Made by a program: the position numbers and the translations under genes
The notes under the pieces: generated by a model
Database searches by the model: none
Seen by the model: the letters and a program-made list of their open reading frames with translations, nothing else
Told to the model about the DNA's origin: nothing
Assembly: GCA_965218775.1 (NCBI GenBank)
Contig: CBDCLS010000006.1
Location: 1,674,001-1,738,000, forward strand
DNA length: 64,000 bases
Direction of reading: 5' to 3'
Origin: CAUZIZ01 sp965218775
GTDB taxonomy: Bacteria > Acidobacteriota > UBA6911 > RPQK01 > JAJDTT01
Part shown: positions 33,789 to 43,321 of the stretch, one piece after another
Layout: each line of letters begins with the position of its first letter
Numbering within the stretch: position 1 is the stretch's first letter

Positions 33789-35969
33789 ATGCGGATCACC
33801 TGGTGCTGCCTTGTCCTTTTCTTTTGGACTCCGGTCTTGGCGCTGGAAGGCCGAGTCGTTTTCCCCGACGGAAGCCCCGTAGTTGGCGCACAGGTTCTGA
33901 TCCTGGGACAGACCCCGTCCACCAGGACAGACGGCACTGGGAGCTTCAGCTGGCATCCGGATCCCCAGGTCCCATTCGAAGTCCAGGTAGTTCTGTCCGA
34001 CGGTCACTACACCCTGCCGGTTCTGGTCGAAGAGATACCGGCGGAGGGCGCGCTCGAGGTTCATGTCAGCTCTTCCTCTGAGACAATCACGGTAACTTCT
34101 GGTTCCACGCCGGCCGAGACCCCGGCTGCACCCGCCAGCGCGACTACCGGGCTGGCACGTCAAGATCTGGATCAGCAGCAGCCAGCCCGGCTGGCTGACC
34201 TCCTGGAGCACATACCCGGGGTCGGCCACGTCTCTGAATCACACGCGGCGGTGCCGACCATTCGGGGGCTGGCCGGGGGTCGGACACTGGTCCTGATCGA
34301 CGGCGAACGGGTGAGCACCGAACGTAGAGCGGGTCCCAGCGCTTCCTATCTGGATCCTTTCTTCCTGGACCGGGTCGAGGTCGTGCGTGGGCCGGGATCG
34401 CTGGCCTACGGAGCAGACGCCTTCGGAGGCGTCATTCATGCCTTGACTCGGAAACCGGACCCGGGAGCGCCTCTCCGGTTTCGCTTTCTCGGCACTCTGG
34501 CAGCGGGACTGCCAGAGCAAAGCGCCGGCCTGGAGCTGAGTCGCGGCTGGGACCAGGGCGGAGTACTCTTTCAGGCCCGCATGAGGGAATTCGACGACTA
34601 CCGGAGTCCTCTGGGCAAGGTGGACAACTCTGGAGCCAAAACCAGGAGTCTTCTGGTTCGGACCCATCTCCAACGGGGGCCTGGGCAACTGCATCTGGGT
34701 TGGCAGAGTGACATCGGACGCGACATCGGGCGGCCCATGACGGGCTCCTCGGTGTCCCGTACGTTCTATCCACGAGAAGACTCTCACCGCCTGACGCTGT
34801 CGTACGATCTGGACCCATTCTGGAAGTTCAGCCAGGTCAAGCTGAAGGGTTTCTTTGGCAGCTATGAGTTGATCACCGATCGCGACCAACTGCTGGCGGA
34901 TTCAGACCTCCGTCGAATCGAGAGAGCCGAGGTCTCGGCCCGGGACTTCGGCTTTCGTACCGCGGCGGTAGCGCCTTTTCGGCACACCCGGGTTGAGTTC
35001 GGAGTCGACCTCAACGGCCGCTTCGACCTGCAGGCGGACAACTCCACGCAGGAACTGGACGATCAGGGAAGATCGACCAGGACGGATCAGCAGACCTCGA
35101 TTCAGGGAGCGCGCAGAACCAACGGAGCACCCTATGTCACAGCCGAGACCTGGCTCGGAGACAAGCTCTCACTTTCGAGCGGAGCCCGATGGGATCATAG
35201 TTCGACGCGAAGCGACGGAGGTGCCTTTACTCCCGGTCGCACGGAAAACGACGCTCTCTCTGGCTTCCTGGCGCTCACGGTGGGTCCCTTCGAGGGCTTC
35301 AGCCTCACCGGTCAGGTGGCACGTGGGGTTCGTGATCCGACCCTCTCGGACCGCTATTTCGAGGGTATCAGTGGTCGGGGATTCGTTACCGGTAATCCGG
35401 ATCTGGACCAGGAATCGAGCCTTCAGTGGGATCTGGCCGCGAGATTGGCGCGGCAAGGTTGGAGCTATGCTCTTTACGCGTACCACTACCGCATCAAGGA
35501 TCTGATTGAGAGATTCGAGTCGGCTGAAGATCAGTTCTTTTTCCGCAATCGAGGGCAAGCGCGGCTGCGGGGATTGGAGTTGGAGTTAGGACGAGAACTG
35601 ACCGAAGGACTTTCCCTCACCTTGGGCGGCCAATTGGCCTACGGCAGGGAGCAGGAGGAGGGTGCTCCGTTGGCGGGTGTGCCGGCCCCGAATATCAGCC
35701 TGGCGCTGCGAAAGCGAGTGGGCGAATCCGGCTATTTGCTGTGGCGAACTGTCGGCTTCTCGCGCGACGACAGTCCGGGTCCGACGGAGGCAACGACTCC
35801 CGGATATGTCAGGTCAGACCTGGGTTTTGGCTGGAGAGTGCACTCCCAGGCTCAACTTCGGTTTGTGCTACGCAATCTGTTGGACAAGGACTATCCGGCC
35901 AGTCCGGATCGTAGGGCCGTCCTGGCCCCAGGAAGAATCGCCTTACTGTCTCTCCTGCTCAGCCTGTGA
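33789..35969 (+). CDS. TonB-dependent outer-membrane receptor
   Basis: A 726-aa protein. Signal peptide (ITWCCLVLFFWTPVLALEGR). A carboxypeptidase-regulatory-like beta domain lies at ~20-95 (GRVVFPDGSPVVGAQVLILG). The plug is at ~135-225 (LADLLEHIPGVGHVSESHAA, PTIRGLAGGRTLVLIDGERV, RVEVVRGPGSLAYGADAFGG). The rest is a 22-strand-type barrel ending near NLLDKDYPASPDRRAVLAPG. BtuB/iron-siderophore class; substrate cannot be assigned. The MBOAT gene lies 5' and an IS1380-type element 3'. Confidence 0.9.
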   Translation: MRITWCCLVLFFWTPVLALEGRVVFPDGSPVVGAQVLILGQTPSTRTDGTGSFSWHPDPQVPFEVQVVLSDGHYTLPVLVEEIPAEGALEVHVSSSSETITVTSGSTPAETPAAPASATTGLARQDLDQQQPARLADLLEHIPGVGHVSESHAAVPTIRGLAGGRTLVLIDGERVSTERRAGPSASYLDPFFLDRVEVVRGPGSLAYGADAFGGVIHALTRKPDPGAPLRFRFLGTLAAGLPEQSAGLELSRGWDQGGVLFQARMREFDDYRSPLGKVDNSGAKTRSLLVRTHLQRGPGQLHLGWQSDIGRDIGRPMTGSSVSRTFYPREDSHRLTLSYDLDPFWKFSQVKLKGFFGSYELITDRDQLLADSDLRRIERAEVSARDFGFRTAAVAPFRHTRVEFGVDLNGRFDLQADNSTQELDDQGRSTRTDQQTSIQGARRTNGAPYVTAETWLGDKLSLSSGARWDHSSTRSDGGAFTPGRTENDALSGFLALTVGPFEGFSLTGQVARGVRDPTLSDRYFEGISGRGFVTGNPDLDQESSLQWDLAARLARQGWSYALYAYHYRIKDLIERFESAEDQFFFRNRGQARLRGLELELGRELTEGLSLTLGGQLAYGREQEEGAPLAGVPAPNISLALRKRVGESGYLLWRTVGFSRDDSPGPTEATTPGYVRSDLGFGWRVHSQAQLRFVLRNLLDKDYPASPDRRAVLAPGRIALLSLLLSL

Positions 35970-36020
35970 GCCTTTCGGTTCCGAAGTCGATCTCTAGTGC
36001 CGAGATGGTCATCCCTCTAA

Positions 36021-37709
36021 CCCGGATTTCTCATAGTGAAAGCAGAAAGGCTGATTTTAGTCGATTTTTCGACTCTGGTTTGAGCCGAAGTCTCAGTTGA
36101 GGGCACTGTAGAGTGCGAGAGCTTGGTGACACCTATGTTGAAGGCGGAAAACCGGTTTTTCAGACACACCTCAGCCGCCTCAGTTGCAGATGGTTGGGAT
36201 TTCCGGTTTGCCTCCGCTCAGCCGAGCTGTTGAAGCTGGGCCAAGGTTTGGGCGTAGAGTGTTTGGTAAGGATAACCCTCGCTCAGCGACAAGCTCACCC
36301 GTCGGACACTGACCCGAATCTGGCCTCCTATCTTCAACAGTTTGAGGCGAATCGTCTGGCATTGCGCCTTCGCCCACTGGGTCCCCTTCAAAGCGACACA
36401 CCTGAGCGTGTGCAGCAGATTGTAAGCCACCGAGGAAAACCACAGGCGCAGCTGATTGCTCTTCATGCGGTGCGTCGAGGTCCGATCGGCAAACAGCTCT
36501 AGCTGCTGCTCCTTAATCCGATTCTCCGCTTCCCCTCGCGCGCAGTACAGCTCCTCGTACAGCTTTTGGGCGGGCCACCGCTTCGCTCCCAGCGAGGTGA
36601 CGACAAAGCGGGGATTGGATCCCTTACCCGTGTACTCGGCCTTGCCCACCACTCGCCGCTCTTGACTCCAGCTTTTGCGCGTCTGGTAACGAAAGTCCTT
36701 GTAGACTCGGGCGCTGCTGCCGTTGGCTTGTTGCAGTGCCTGGGCCTGTTCCAACTCGGACTCCAGGGCCCCCTCTAAGCGCTGATTGCGGGCCAGACCG
36801 AAGACGTAATCCACTCGATGCTCCTCACACCATTTCATCAACGCCTCGCGGGCAAAGCTGCTGTCCGCCCGCAGAGTAATGCGGACCTTCGGCCACTTCG
36901 CCCGCAGTTGTCCCACCATCCGCTCCATCTCCTGGACCGCTCCTTCGGAGCCATCCAGGTTCGACACCCGCAGCTTGGCCCCCAGCACATACCCCTCGCA
37001 AAACACATACAGCGGCAGGTAGCAGTAACACCGGTAGTAGCCATGGTAGAAACGACCCTCCTGTTCTCCGTGCAGCGGATCATCCGTCGCATCCAGGTCC
37101 AAGACCAACTCCTTCGGTTTCCCGCCTCGCACCCGAATGAACTGCTCCACCAAAAACGCTTCGACCGCGGCTTCATCCACCGGCGTCTTGCGATATTTAT
37201 CCTGCGTCACCGAGGACAACTCCAAACGATTGAGGGTGCTCTTGCCCGCACACGCCTTGCCTCGATCCGCTTCCGCTCGCCGATCCCTCCCCAAGGGATC
37301 TTCCTTGCCCACCAACACCGCCATCAGCGGATCTGCCCGGAGCTCCTCATGATCGTTGACATCCTCATAGCCTAGGGCCAGTCCGTAAATCCGCTGCCCC
37401 ACCAGTTCCTCCACACTGAACTCGGTGAAGCGAGGATCGCGCCGGTCCCCAAAGCAGGCGGCCAAGCCGCTAATGAACCCATAGCGGCTCTCCACCTCCC
37501 GTAACAGCAACCCCCCGGAGTCTGAGGTGATCTGCCCCCCATTGAATTCTGCCTCGACTCGGCGCCCTTCTAGCTCTTGAAACTCCAGCTTGGAAGCGAT
37601 ACACTCTGTGGTCATAGTAGTCAGCTCCTTGTGATTATTAAGTATCTGATAACAAAGACTTTATATCACATAGAGCTGACTGCTTTTTCTTGTCTTTGAG
37701 AAATCCGGG
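36021..37709 (-). mobile_element. Complete IS1380-type insertion sequence (1,689 bp)
   Basis: The inverted ends are CCCGGATTTCTCATAG and CCCGGATTTCTCAAAG. The target duplication CTAA is at 36017-36020 and 37710-37713. It carries one transposase gene. The ends match MITE family A except for one base (GGATTT versus GCATTT). The right CTAA overlaps the left TAA flank of element D, so two insertions share the target. Confidence 0.9.
36218..37615 (-). CDS. IS1380-family transposase
   Basis: A 465-aa DDE transposase. Recognisable parts are FNGGQITSDSGGLLLREVES near residues 25-44, LVLDLDATDDPLHGEQEGRF (a catalytic Asp region), ITLRADSSFAREALMKWCEE (Asp), and RGEAENRIKEQQLELFADRT (Glu). Full length and without interruption, so it is probably active. 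ATG 37615 lies close to the right end of the IS. Confidence 0.93.
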   Translation of the reverse strand: MTTECIASKLEFQELEGRRVEAEFNGGQITSDSGGLLLREVESRYGFISGLAACFGDRRDPRFTEFSVEELVGQRIYGLALGYEDVNDHEELRADPLMAVLVGKEDPLGRDRRAEADRGKACAGKSTLNRLELSSVTQDKYRKTPVDEAAVEAFLVEQFIRVRGGKPKELVLDLDATDDPLHGEQEGRFYHGYYRCYCYLPLYVFCEGYVLGAKLRVSNLDGSEGAVQEMERMVGQLRAKWPKVRITLRADSSFAREALMKWCEEHRVDYVFGLARNQRLEGALESELEQAQALQQANGSSARVYKDFRYQTRKSWSQERRVVGKAEYTGKGSNPRFVVTSLGAKRWPAQKLYEELYCARGEAENRIKEQQLELFADRTSTHRMKSNQLRLWFSSVAYNLLHTLRCVALKGTQWAKAQCQTIRLKLLKIGGQIRVSVRRVSLSLSEGYPYQTLYAQTLAQLQQLG

Positions 37710-37713
37710 CTAA

Positions 37714-37939
37714 GGGTCTGTCAGGAAGTAACCGATACACTTTGCTGGGGTCCCCAGGTACGCTGGCTAGGCGCGAGCGACGCGCATACCCGCTGCGGGT
37801 GTAAGGAGCGAGTAACAACGCCAGCGTGCCTGCGGACCCCAGCCCGCAGGGGCGCGGCGGCATCGCCTGCGTCGCGGCGCCTCCCATCTGCCCCCACGGC
37901 GCTCGCGCCAAAGTGCATCGGTTACTTCCTGACAGACCC
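37714..37939 (+). mobile_element. MITE-like element D (226 bp, TAA flanks)
   Basis: The terminal repeats start GGGTCTGTCAGGAAGTAACC and continue GATACACTTTG (left) or GATGCACTTTG (inverse right), about 30 bp with one mismatch. TAA flanks it at 37711-37713 and 37940-37942. It abuts the right end of the IS1380-type element. The TNA-type target suggests an IS5-like mobiliser, by analogy only. Confidence 0.85.
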
Positions 37940-37948
37940 TAAGTGATT

Positions 37949-37976
37949 TTGACTTAACAAGTTGAATCAGTATTTA
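37949..37976 (+). promoter_or_regulatory. Candidate sigma-70-type promoter for the SGNH-like gene
   Basis: TTGACT (37949-37954) and TATTTA (37971-37976) are separated by 16 bp, about 78 bp before the chosen start. It lies just outside element D, so the gene may have its own promoter after separation from the MBOAT gene. Confidence 0.35.
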
Positions 37977-38053
37977 GCTTGACAAGTCACCTTGTCTCAC
38001 GCTCGGTTGAGGTGGGCTATGTAGGCTGTCTATTATTGGGTAGAAGGGGATGG

Positions 38054-39298
38054 ATGGGCGTTAGACAGTCTACGACGCAGTTCTGGAACCCGTGTCGTTT
38101 CACACTGCGAATATTGATTCTGCTTCTAGTTGCGGCCGGGCTGAGCAAGCTGCTGGACCTTGGATTGGTGGACTTGAACCGCAGAGGCGTGGTGCTCCCT
38201 CAGTTCGACGTCACCCTTATCCCCTACCACGACCCCAGGGTTACCAAGCGAAACGCCCTGTTGCTGGACTACGACGAGCCCCCCCAGATCATTTTCACCG
38301 GAGATTCACGGACCAAGAACGGCATCGTGCCCGAAGTGATTTCCAGGACTCTGGAGGTTTCGGGGACCACCTTCTTCAACTTTGGAACGGGCTCGCAGGT
38401 GGTCAAGTTTGCCCGGGAAGCCTTTGTCCCCCATCTCCTGCAGATCGGTGTCCGTCCTGCCTACGTGGTTTTCGGAGTGAGTCCTGACTGGTCCCTGAGG
38501 AAGGAGCGATTGTGGGTTCTGATCGACCGGTATCGCGACTCTCTGGCCTATCAAATTGCCAACCAGAGCCAGGATCAACCTGATTCGATGGAAGTACGAC
38601 TCACCCGGTTTCTGGCTCTTCGTCTGGCCCTCTTTCGCTATCGCGCCGACCTGATCCATCAAGAGCTGATTCCGAGTCTGGGCTGCTGGTTTCTGGGAGA
38701 TTGCGATCGTCCTGCCGGAGATTGGCGCGAGGACAGGCCGCTTCATTTCAGGGATCTGGAACGACGCTCGGGGTTCAAGACAGCCTCTGGCTGGGGGCCT
38801 CAGCCCTACGATGGGCACACGAGTGGCCGATTCGTGACGAATCCTCGATTCTCAGAGGCGATGCCTGTTGACCGAGAAAACCTTGTCGGGTTGTTCCGCG
38901 AGATGCGCAACTCGGGCATCACACCGCTCCTCCTGATCATGCCCGTGCACCCGTCGTTTCGCGAGGCTCATGCGGCTATGGCACAAAATCAGACTCTACT
39001 GGAACAGATAGCTGGGCAGGAAGGAGTTGGGCTTATCCATCCGCAAGGCGACTATCGCGCCGACGAACTGTTTGTGGATGGACATCCCCTCTCGCACCAG
39101 GGAGCGGTTTACTTCAGTGCGGACATCGCCTCCGGCCTGGCCCCCTATCTGAAGCCGTCGCCCGCGACCAAGGTGGACCGGGTCTCTACTCTCTCGGATG
39201 CCTCGATCGCCAACCTGCTCTCCTGGATCTATGAAACCAATCCGGCCATCGCAGAACTGTGGAACCGAAAGGGGCCCCGGTTGGGGGCGATGGAATAG
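38054..39298 (+). CDS. Membrane-anchored SGNH/DltD-like protein, likely MBOAT partner
   Basis: A 414-aa protein. One N-terminal membrane helix (LRILILLLVAAGLSKLLDLG) is followed by an SGNH-type domain, with IIFTGDSRTKNG (nucleophile Ser block) and VDGHPLSHQGAVYFS (Asp-x-x-His block) near the C-terminus. Such proteins accept acyl groups from MBOAT transferases in alginate-, DltBD- and cellulose-acetylation systems. I infer the same link to the gene at 32146-33561. ATG 38054 follows AGGGGA; longer in-frame starts exist. Confidence 0.75.
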   Translation: MGVRQSTTQFWNPCRFTLRILILLLVAAGLSKLLDLGLVDLNRRGVVLPQFDVTLIPYHDPRVTKRNALLLDYDEPPQIIFTGDSRTKNGIVPEVISRTLEVSGTTFFNFGTGSQVVKFAREAFVPHLLQIGVRPAYVVFGVSPDWSLRKERLWVLIDRYRDSLAYQIANQSQDQPDSMEVRLTRFLALRLALFRYRADLIHQELIPSLGCWFLGDCDRPAGDWREDRPLHFRDLERRSGFKTASGWGPQPYDGHTSGRFVTNPRFSEAMPVDRENLVGLFREMRNSGITPLLLIMPVHPSFREAHAAMAQNQTLLEQIAGQEGVGLIHPQGDYRADELFVDGHPLSHQGAVYFSADIASGLAPYLKPSPATKVDRVSTLSDASIANLLSWIYETNPAIAELWNRKGPRLGAME

Positions 39299-39363
39299 TA
39301 ATGCAGTAATGCATTGATCACTGGAAGTTTCTTTCTCGAAGGGTCTGGCTTGCAGCCCACGGG

Positions 39364-39756
39364 CTAGACCTGGGTGGGAAAGTTGATCCGAGTCTCCCGA
39401 AGGTAACGTTGAAGCCAGCGCCAGAGCAGCGACCTGATCAGGGCCCGGGTAGTGGGCACAAGGCAGAGAAAGCCCACTGTATCCGTAAGAAGTCCGGGCG
39501 TAATCAGCAGCGCACCCGATAGCAGGATGATTACGCCGTCCACGATCGAGCCTGAAGGTACTCGGCCCTGGTCGAACTCTGACTGCATTCGACGAAGGAC
39601 GCCCAGGCCTTGACGGCGAGCCAGAGAGGCTCCGACTACTCCCGTAACCGCTATCAGCAGCAGTGTGTTGAGGGTTCCGATGTGCTGCCCTACCTCTATA
39701 AGGAGTGCCAGCTCCAGAGCGGGAACCAGGATGAAGAGAAGAAGCAGTTTTGCCAT
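39364..39756 (-). CDS. fxsA: FxsA family cytoplasmic-membrane protein
   Basis: A 130-aa membrane protein. The FxsA pattern is clear: LLLFILVPALELALLIEVGQ, GTLNTLLLIAVTGVVGASLA, then GALLITPGLLTDTVGFLCLV. In E. coli FxsA modulates exclusion of phage T7; the general role is unknown. It follows apbE by 12 bp on the same strand. Confidence 0.9.
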   Translation of the reverse strand: MAKLLLLFILVPALELALLIEVGQHIGTLNTLLLIAVTGVVGASLARRQGLGVLRRMQSEFDQGRVPSGSIVDGVIILLSGALLITPGLLTDTVGFLCLVPTTRALIRSLLWRWLQRYLRETRINFPTQV

Positions 39757-39768
39757 CGGTCTGTGCCG

Positions 39769-40812
39769 TTATTCTTGCACGAACTGCAAGAACAGTCCGG
39801 TTGCCCATTCTTGGGAGCGCGCACCTTGGGGCCCAACAATCAGTGCCGATACCTCCGGCATCGATTGCAGTAGCTCGAGTCCCTCATCCGGTGGAAGCAG
39901 ACTCAACACGGTTGCGAGAGCGTCCGCAGTGAGACCGTCAGGGGCGACCACCGTGACCAGCGAGCTCCTGGTCAAACCCAGCCCAGTTCGTGGGTCGACG
40001 ATGTGAGAGTAGCGAATACCATCGATTTCGACACTTCGATGCGTGGCGCCGGAAGTAGCAATTGCCACGTTCTGGAGAGGAACCTCAACAACCGGCTTCT
40101 CCCAGCTGCCACCTCCCTCGACAGCAATCAGCCAACCCTCTCGACCGGGAGGAGGACTGCCCACCACTATGTCCCCACCCGCATCCACCAGCGCCTGCGG
40201 GATGCCCCGGTCCTGGATCACTCTGAGAGCTTCGGCTGCAATGAATCCTTTGGCGATCCCTCCCAGATCCAGCTTCATGCCCCGCTGTTGAAGCCTCGCC
40301 GTCTGGTTCGCAGGCTCGAGAAACATCTTTCGATAACCGAGGAGGGTCTTTGCATGGGCCAGCTCGGTGGGGTCAGGTAACCTTCCATGCTCCCGGGCGG
40401 CTCGCCAAAGATCGACGTAGGGACCCACCGTCACATCGAAGATGCCGCCGGAAAGTCTGGAGAACCGCACCGATTCCTGCAGCACCGAAAAGAGCTCGGT
40501 GCTGATTGTTTGAGGTCCTAGACCAGCCCGGCGGCAGAGGTTCACCAGTTCACCGTCCTGGCGATAATTGCTGAAGATGACGTCTAGATCTCGGATCCTT
40601 CTGAATGCTGCGGCTGCGGCATTTTGTGCCGCCTCTTCTGGTGCATACAGGACTATGCGAACCAGACTCCCCATCTGTCTTCGACGAAACTCGAATCGCT
40701 GCTCTGCTGCGGTGGATGGAGTCGTCACGGAGGTGAAGAGGAGCATCGTCAGCAGGAGAGCAGTGGACTTCCTGCGCGATCTCCCGCTCAGAGATAACCT
40801 GAATATCTTCAT
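39769..40812 (-). CDS. apbE: FAD:protein FMN transferase (ApbE), exported
   Basis: A 347-aa enzyme that covalently attaches FMN to threonine residues of target flavoproteins. The N-terminal signal peptide (STALLLTMLLFTSVTTPSTA) fits periplasmic location. Signatures are RRQMGSLVRIVLYA, SGGIFDVTVGPYVDLWR, LDLGGIAKGFIAAEALRVIQ, VDAGGDIVVG, and the Mg-site region VDPRTGLGLTRSSLVTVVAP. ATG 40812 gives the best signal peptide; 40884 is an alternative that overlaps the upstream gene. No obvious target flavoprotein is nearby. Confidence 0.9.
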   Translation of the reverse strand: MKIFRLSLSGRSRRKSTALLLTMLLFTSVTTPSTAAEQRFEFRRRQMGSLVRIVLYAPEEAAQNAAAAAFRRIRDLDVIFSNYRQDGELVNLCRRAGLGPQTISTELFSVLQESVRFSRLSGGIFDVTVGPYVDLWRAAREHGRLPDPTELAHAKTLLGYRKMFLEPANQTARLQQRGMKLDLGGIAKGFIAAEALRVIQDRGIPQALVDAGGDIVVGSPPPGREGWLIAVEGGGSWEKPVVEVPLQNVAIATSGATHRSVEIDGIRYSHIVDPRTGLGLTRSSLVTVVAPDGLTADALATVLSLLPPDEGLELLQSMPEVSALIVGPQGARSQEWATGLFLQFVQE

Positions 40813-40864
40813 CGATGTGCTGCTGGATAGACCCCGCACGTGAACACCGGTCTCACTGAACCGG

Positions 40865-41737
40865 CTATTCAGCAGAGCGGGCAACCCGAATCCCTATATT
40901 GAAACAATCCGAGTACCACCATTTGCTCTTGGGTGCGTTGGGGTCGGTTTTGAGGCAGGCCTTCTCGTCGACGTAGGCAGGGATCGCGCATGTAAGAGAT
41001 TCGACGCCATCCCGAAAGGAGCCGCCGAGGATCGACGGATCCGGCCTCGATGCGCCTTTGTTTGCAGCCCGATCGGAGGGGCCAGATCCCTTCTGTCCAA
41101 ACTCTGCGACATTACCCAACATGTCAAACAGACCCCAGGGGTTCGCCAACTTCTGCCCCACCTCGTTTGTGCGCCCACGGCTATTTGACTGATGCCAGGA
41201 ATACTGATCGGGAGCTGGAGCACTCCGAGAGGCCTCGACCGAATCCGCACGGCAAGCGTACTCCCATTCCTTCTGGGTGGGTAGTCGGTAACTCTTTCCG
41301 GTCAGGGCCGACAGCCACTCGCAGTATCTGGTGGCCGCATGGAATGTCATGCTCATGGCCGGTCGTTTGCCGGTGCCCCAGCCGCGGTCAGGAGCCCCGT
41401 ACGGTGGGGTGGGACGGCTGACAGCATCGACCCTCCCTTTGACATCGGCAGTCAGGTCGAGGCGAACTCCGCCGAAATAGAATTCTTCATATTCGTCCCA
41501 GGTCACTTCAGTTTGTCCCAGCCAGAACGGTTTGATCGGCAGATTCTGATCGGAAGTCTTGGGGAGCCTCCCACCCCCTATTGCAATCATCTTGAATCGG
41601 ATGGACGTACCCGGAAGGACTTCTACGTAGTCTTGTAACTGATTCTCCTCACCGCCTCCCTGAGCAAGGGGAGCTGCCGTTTGAAGTGCCAGGATTGTTC
41701 CCAACACAGCCTTACAACGAAGGCAATACCTGCTCAT
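40865..41737 (-). CDS. Exported formylglycine-generating-enzyme-like (SUMF1 fold) protein
   Basis: A 290-aa protein. Signal peptide (CKAVLGTILALQTAAPLAQG), then a SUMF1/FGE-sulfatase domain: FWLGQTEVTWDEYEEFYFGG, AMSMTFHAATRYCEWLSALT, YRLPTQKEWEYACRA, WGLFDMLGNVAEFG, ILGGSFRDG and NIGIRVAR. The copper-binding cysteine pair of true FGE is not evident, so it is probably a non-catalytic or differently acting family member. It starts 2 bp after the small membrane protein and precedes apbE. Confidence 0.85.
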   Translation of the reverse strand: MSRYCLRCKAVLGTILALQTAAPLAQGGGEENQLQDYVEVLPGTSIRFKMIAIGGGRLPKTSDQNLPIKPFWLGQTEVTWDEYEEFYFGGVRLDLTADVKGRVDAVSRPTPPYGAPDRGWGTGKRPAMSMTFHAATRYCEWLSALTGKSYRLPTQKEWEYACRADSVEASRSAPAPDQYSWHQSNSRGRTNEVGQKLANPWGLFDMLGNVAEFGQKGSGPSDRAANKGASRPDPSILGGSFRDGVESLTCAIPAYVDEKACLKTDPNAPKSKWWYSDCFNIGIRVARSAE

Positions 41738-41739
41738 GA

Positions 41740-41997
41740 TCAGCAGAAGAAGAGCAGAGAGATGATGGCGGCGGCCAACGTGAAGGGTAGAAGAAGTATA
41801 GAAAAACACACGAGCAGAAGTGCTGCCACACAGAAAACAGGAGCGAAAACAAGGCAGAGAAGAAGGGAGGCCAGAATGGCCATGAATTTGAAGGGCAGGA
41901 GCAGCATCCAAATCGCCACCTTCCCGACGAGCAATGTCAGCTTGAAGGTCAGGAGGAAAGTAATGCAGAGAGCGAACAGGGCTACGAGCTTAATCAT
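41740..41997 (-). CDS. Small hydrophobic membrane protein (85 aa)
   Basis: Two or three transmembrane segments make up nearly the whole chain (LVALFALCITFLLTFKLTLL, AILASLLLCLVFAPVFCVAA, LLLPFTLAAAIISLLFF). I do not recognise a family. It is first of a probable operon with the FGE-like gene, whose ATG is 2 bp beyond this stop, then apbE and fxsA. Confidence 0.6.
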   Translation of the reverse strand: MIKLVALFALCITFLLTFKLTLLVGKVAIWMLLLPFKFMAILASLLLCLVFAPVFCVAALLLVCFSILLLPFTLAAAIISLLFFC

Positions 41998-42194
41998 TGT
42001 CTCTTATGGCGTGGCAAGATGTGGAGAGACAGCAATAGCCAACGCCGGAACTCCACAGGTCGATACCCACAAATCCAGTGTATCAGAGAGCTCCCCTATC
42101 TGAGCCGACTTCAATCTGGGTTATAGTTGTGATGATGGCTCTGAAGAGTGATTCGGCAAGGGACCGCCCCGAAAACAGGGAAGAGGATTGGCTC

Positions 42195-43268
42195 ATGGAT
42201 AAAGGGCACAAGACACAGGGACAACTGGTCGTCGCCGGCCAGCTTCCGCCGCTCGCGATCACCATGGGAGATCCGGCGGGCATTGGTCCTGAACTGTGTC
42301 TTAGAGTCGTTCAGGAGCCTTCGGTCCTTTCCCACTGTCTTCCCGTGATCGTTGGAGATTCTGAAGTACTTCTCAGAGTAGCCCGGAGTTGCGATCTGAG
42401 CGTTCCCGAACGGATTGTGACACTTGGGGAGTGGAATTCGCGACTCGTCGAGGGGAACACCCCGATGATACTCGATTGCCAGACCATCGACGCCGGTCTT
42501 GTCCGCCCCGGCGAGATTCAAGCTAGCTGCGGACGAGCAGCCTTTGAGTATATTCAGGTGGCGATCGAGAAAACCGTTGCTGGAAAGTTTGCGGCCCTCG
42601 TCACTGGGCCAATCCACAAGCAGGCCCTGACGATGGCCCGGATCCCCTTCCTGGGTCACACTGAAATGTTGGCTTCCCTGACCGGCGCGGATCGAGTCTG
42701 CATGATGCTCACTTCGGATGTGCTCACGGTGAGTATGGTGACTTCTCACACCGGTTTCGCAGATGTCCCCGGACGGCTGACTCCGGAGCTTATCTTGAAT
42801 GCCATCAGCTTGACCTCCGATTTTCTTCAGACTCTCGGTAACGACGTCCCTCGCATCGGCGTCTGCGGCTTGAATCCCCACTCGGGGGAGGGCGGTGTGC
42901 TGGGCCAAGGCGAGGAGGAAGCGTTCATCGAACCCGCCATTGCTCGAGCCCGCGCGGAGGGAATGTCTGTGACCGGTCCTCTACCACCTGATACCGCCTT
43001 TGTGCCGGAGCTCATGTCCCGTTTCGATGCCATTGTCTGTATGTACCATGATCAGGGACACATCCCCTTCAAGATGCTTGCCTTTGATAGAGGTGTCAAT
43101 ATCACCTTGGGATTGCCCATCGTCCGGACCTCGGTTGACCACGGTACTGCATTCGACATTGCCTGGACTGGGCGTGCTTCATCCAGAAGCATGATTGAGG
43201 CAGTTTTGTGGGCAGCTCGCTTGGTGTCCCTGAAGAGCAAGTGCCGCGCCGTAGTGGATCAGTCGTGA
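42195..43268 (+). CDS. pdxA: 4-hydroxythreonine-4-phosphate dehydrogenase
   Basis: A 357-aa enzyme of the DXP-dependent vitamin B6 pathway. Motifs: PLAITMGDPAGIGPEL, LVTGPIHKQAL, FLGHTEMLA, GLNPHSGEGG and the metal-binding MYHDQGHIPFK, then GLPIVRTSVDHGTAFDIA. ATG 42195 follows AAGAGGA; longer in-frame starts add a non-conserved N-terminus. It is convergent with the SDR gene. Confidence 0.94.
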   Translation: MDKGHKTQGQLVVAGQLPPLAITMGDPAGIGPELCLRVVQEPSVLSHCLPVIVGDSEVLLRVARSCDLSVPERIVTLGEWNSRLVEGNTPMILDCQTIDAGLVRPGEIQASCGRAAFEYIQVAIEKTVAGKFAALVTGPIHKQALTMARIPFLGHTEMLASLTGADRVCMMLTSDVLTVSMVTSHTGFADVPGRLTPELILNAISLTSDFLQTLGNDVPRIGVCGLNPHSGEGGVLGQGEEEAFIEPAIARARAEGMSVTGPLPPDTAFVPELMSRFDAIVCMYHDQGHIPFKMLAFDRGVNITLGLPIVRTSVDHGTAFDIAWTGRASSRSMIEAVLWAARLVSLKSKCRAVVDQS

Positions 43269-43321
43269 GATCCATGTGCGGTTGACCCTGCAGCATGTCT
43301 GCCGCTGCTTGGACGAAGACA

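Noticed and set aside
40865..41737. Calling the SUMF1-fold protein a true formylglycine-generating enzyme
   Set aside because: No evident copper-binding cysteine pair and no sulfatase gene nearby.
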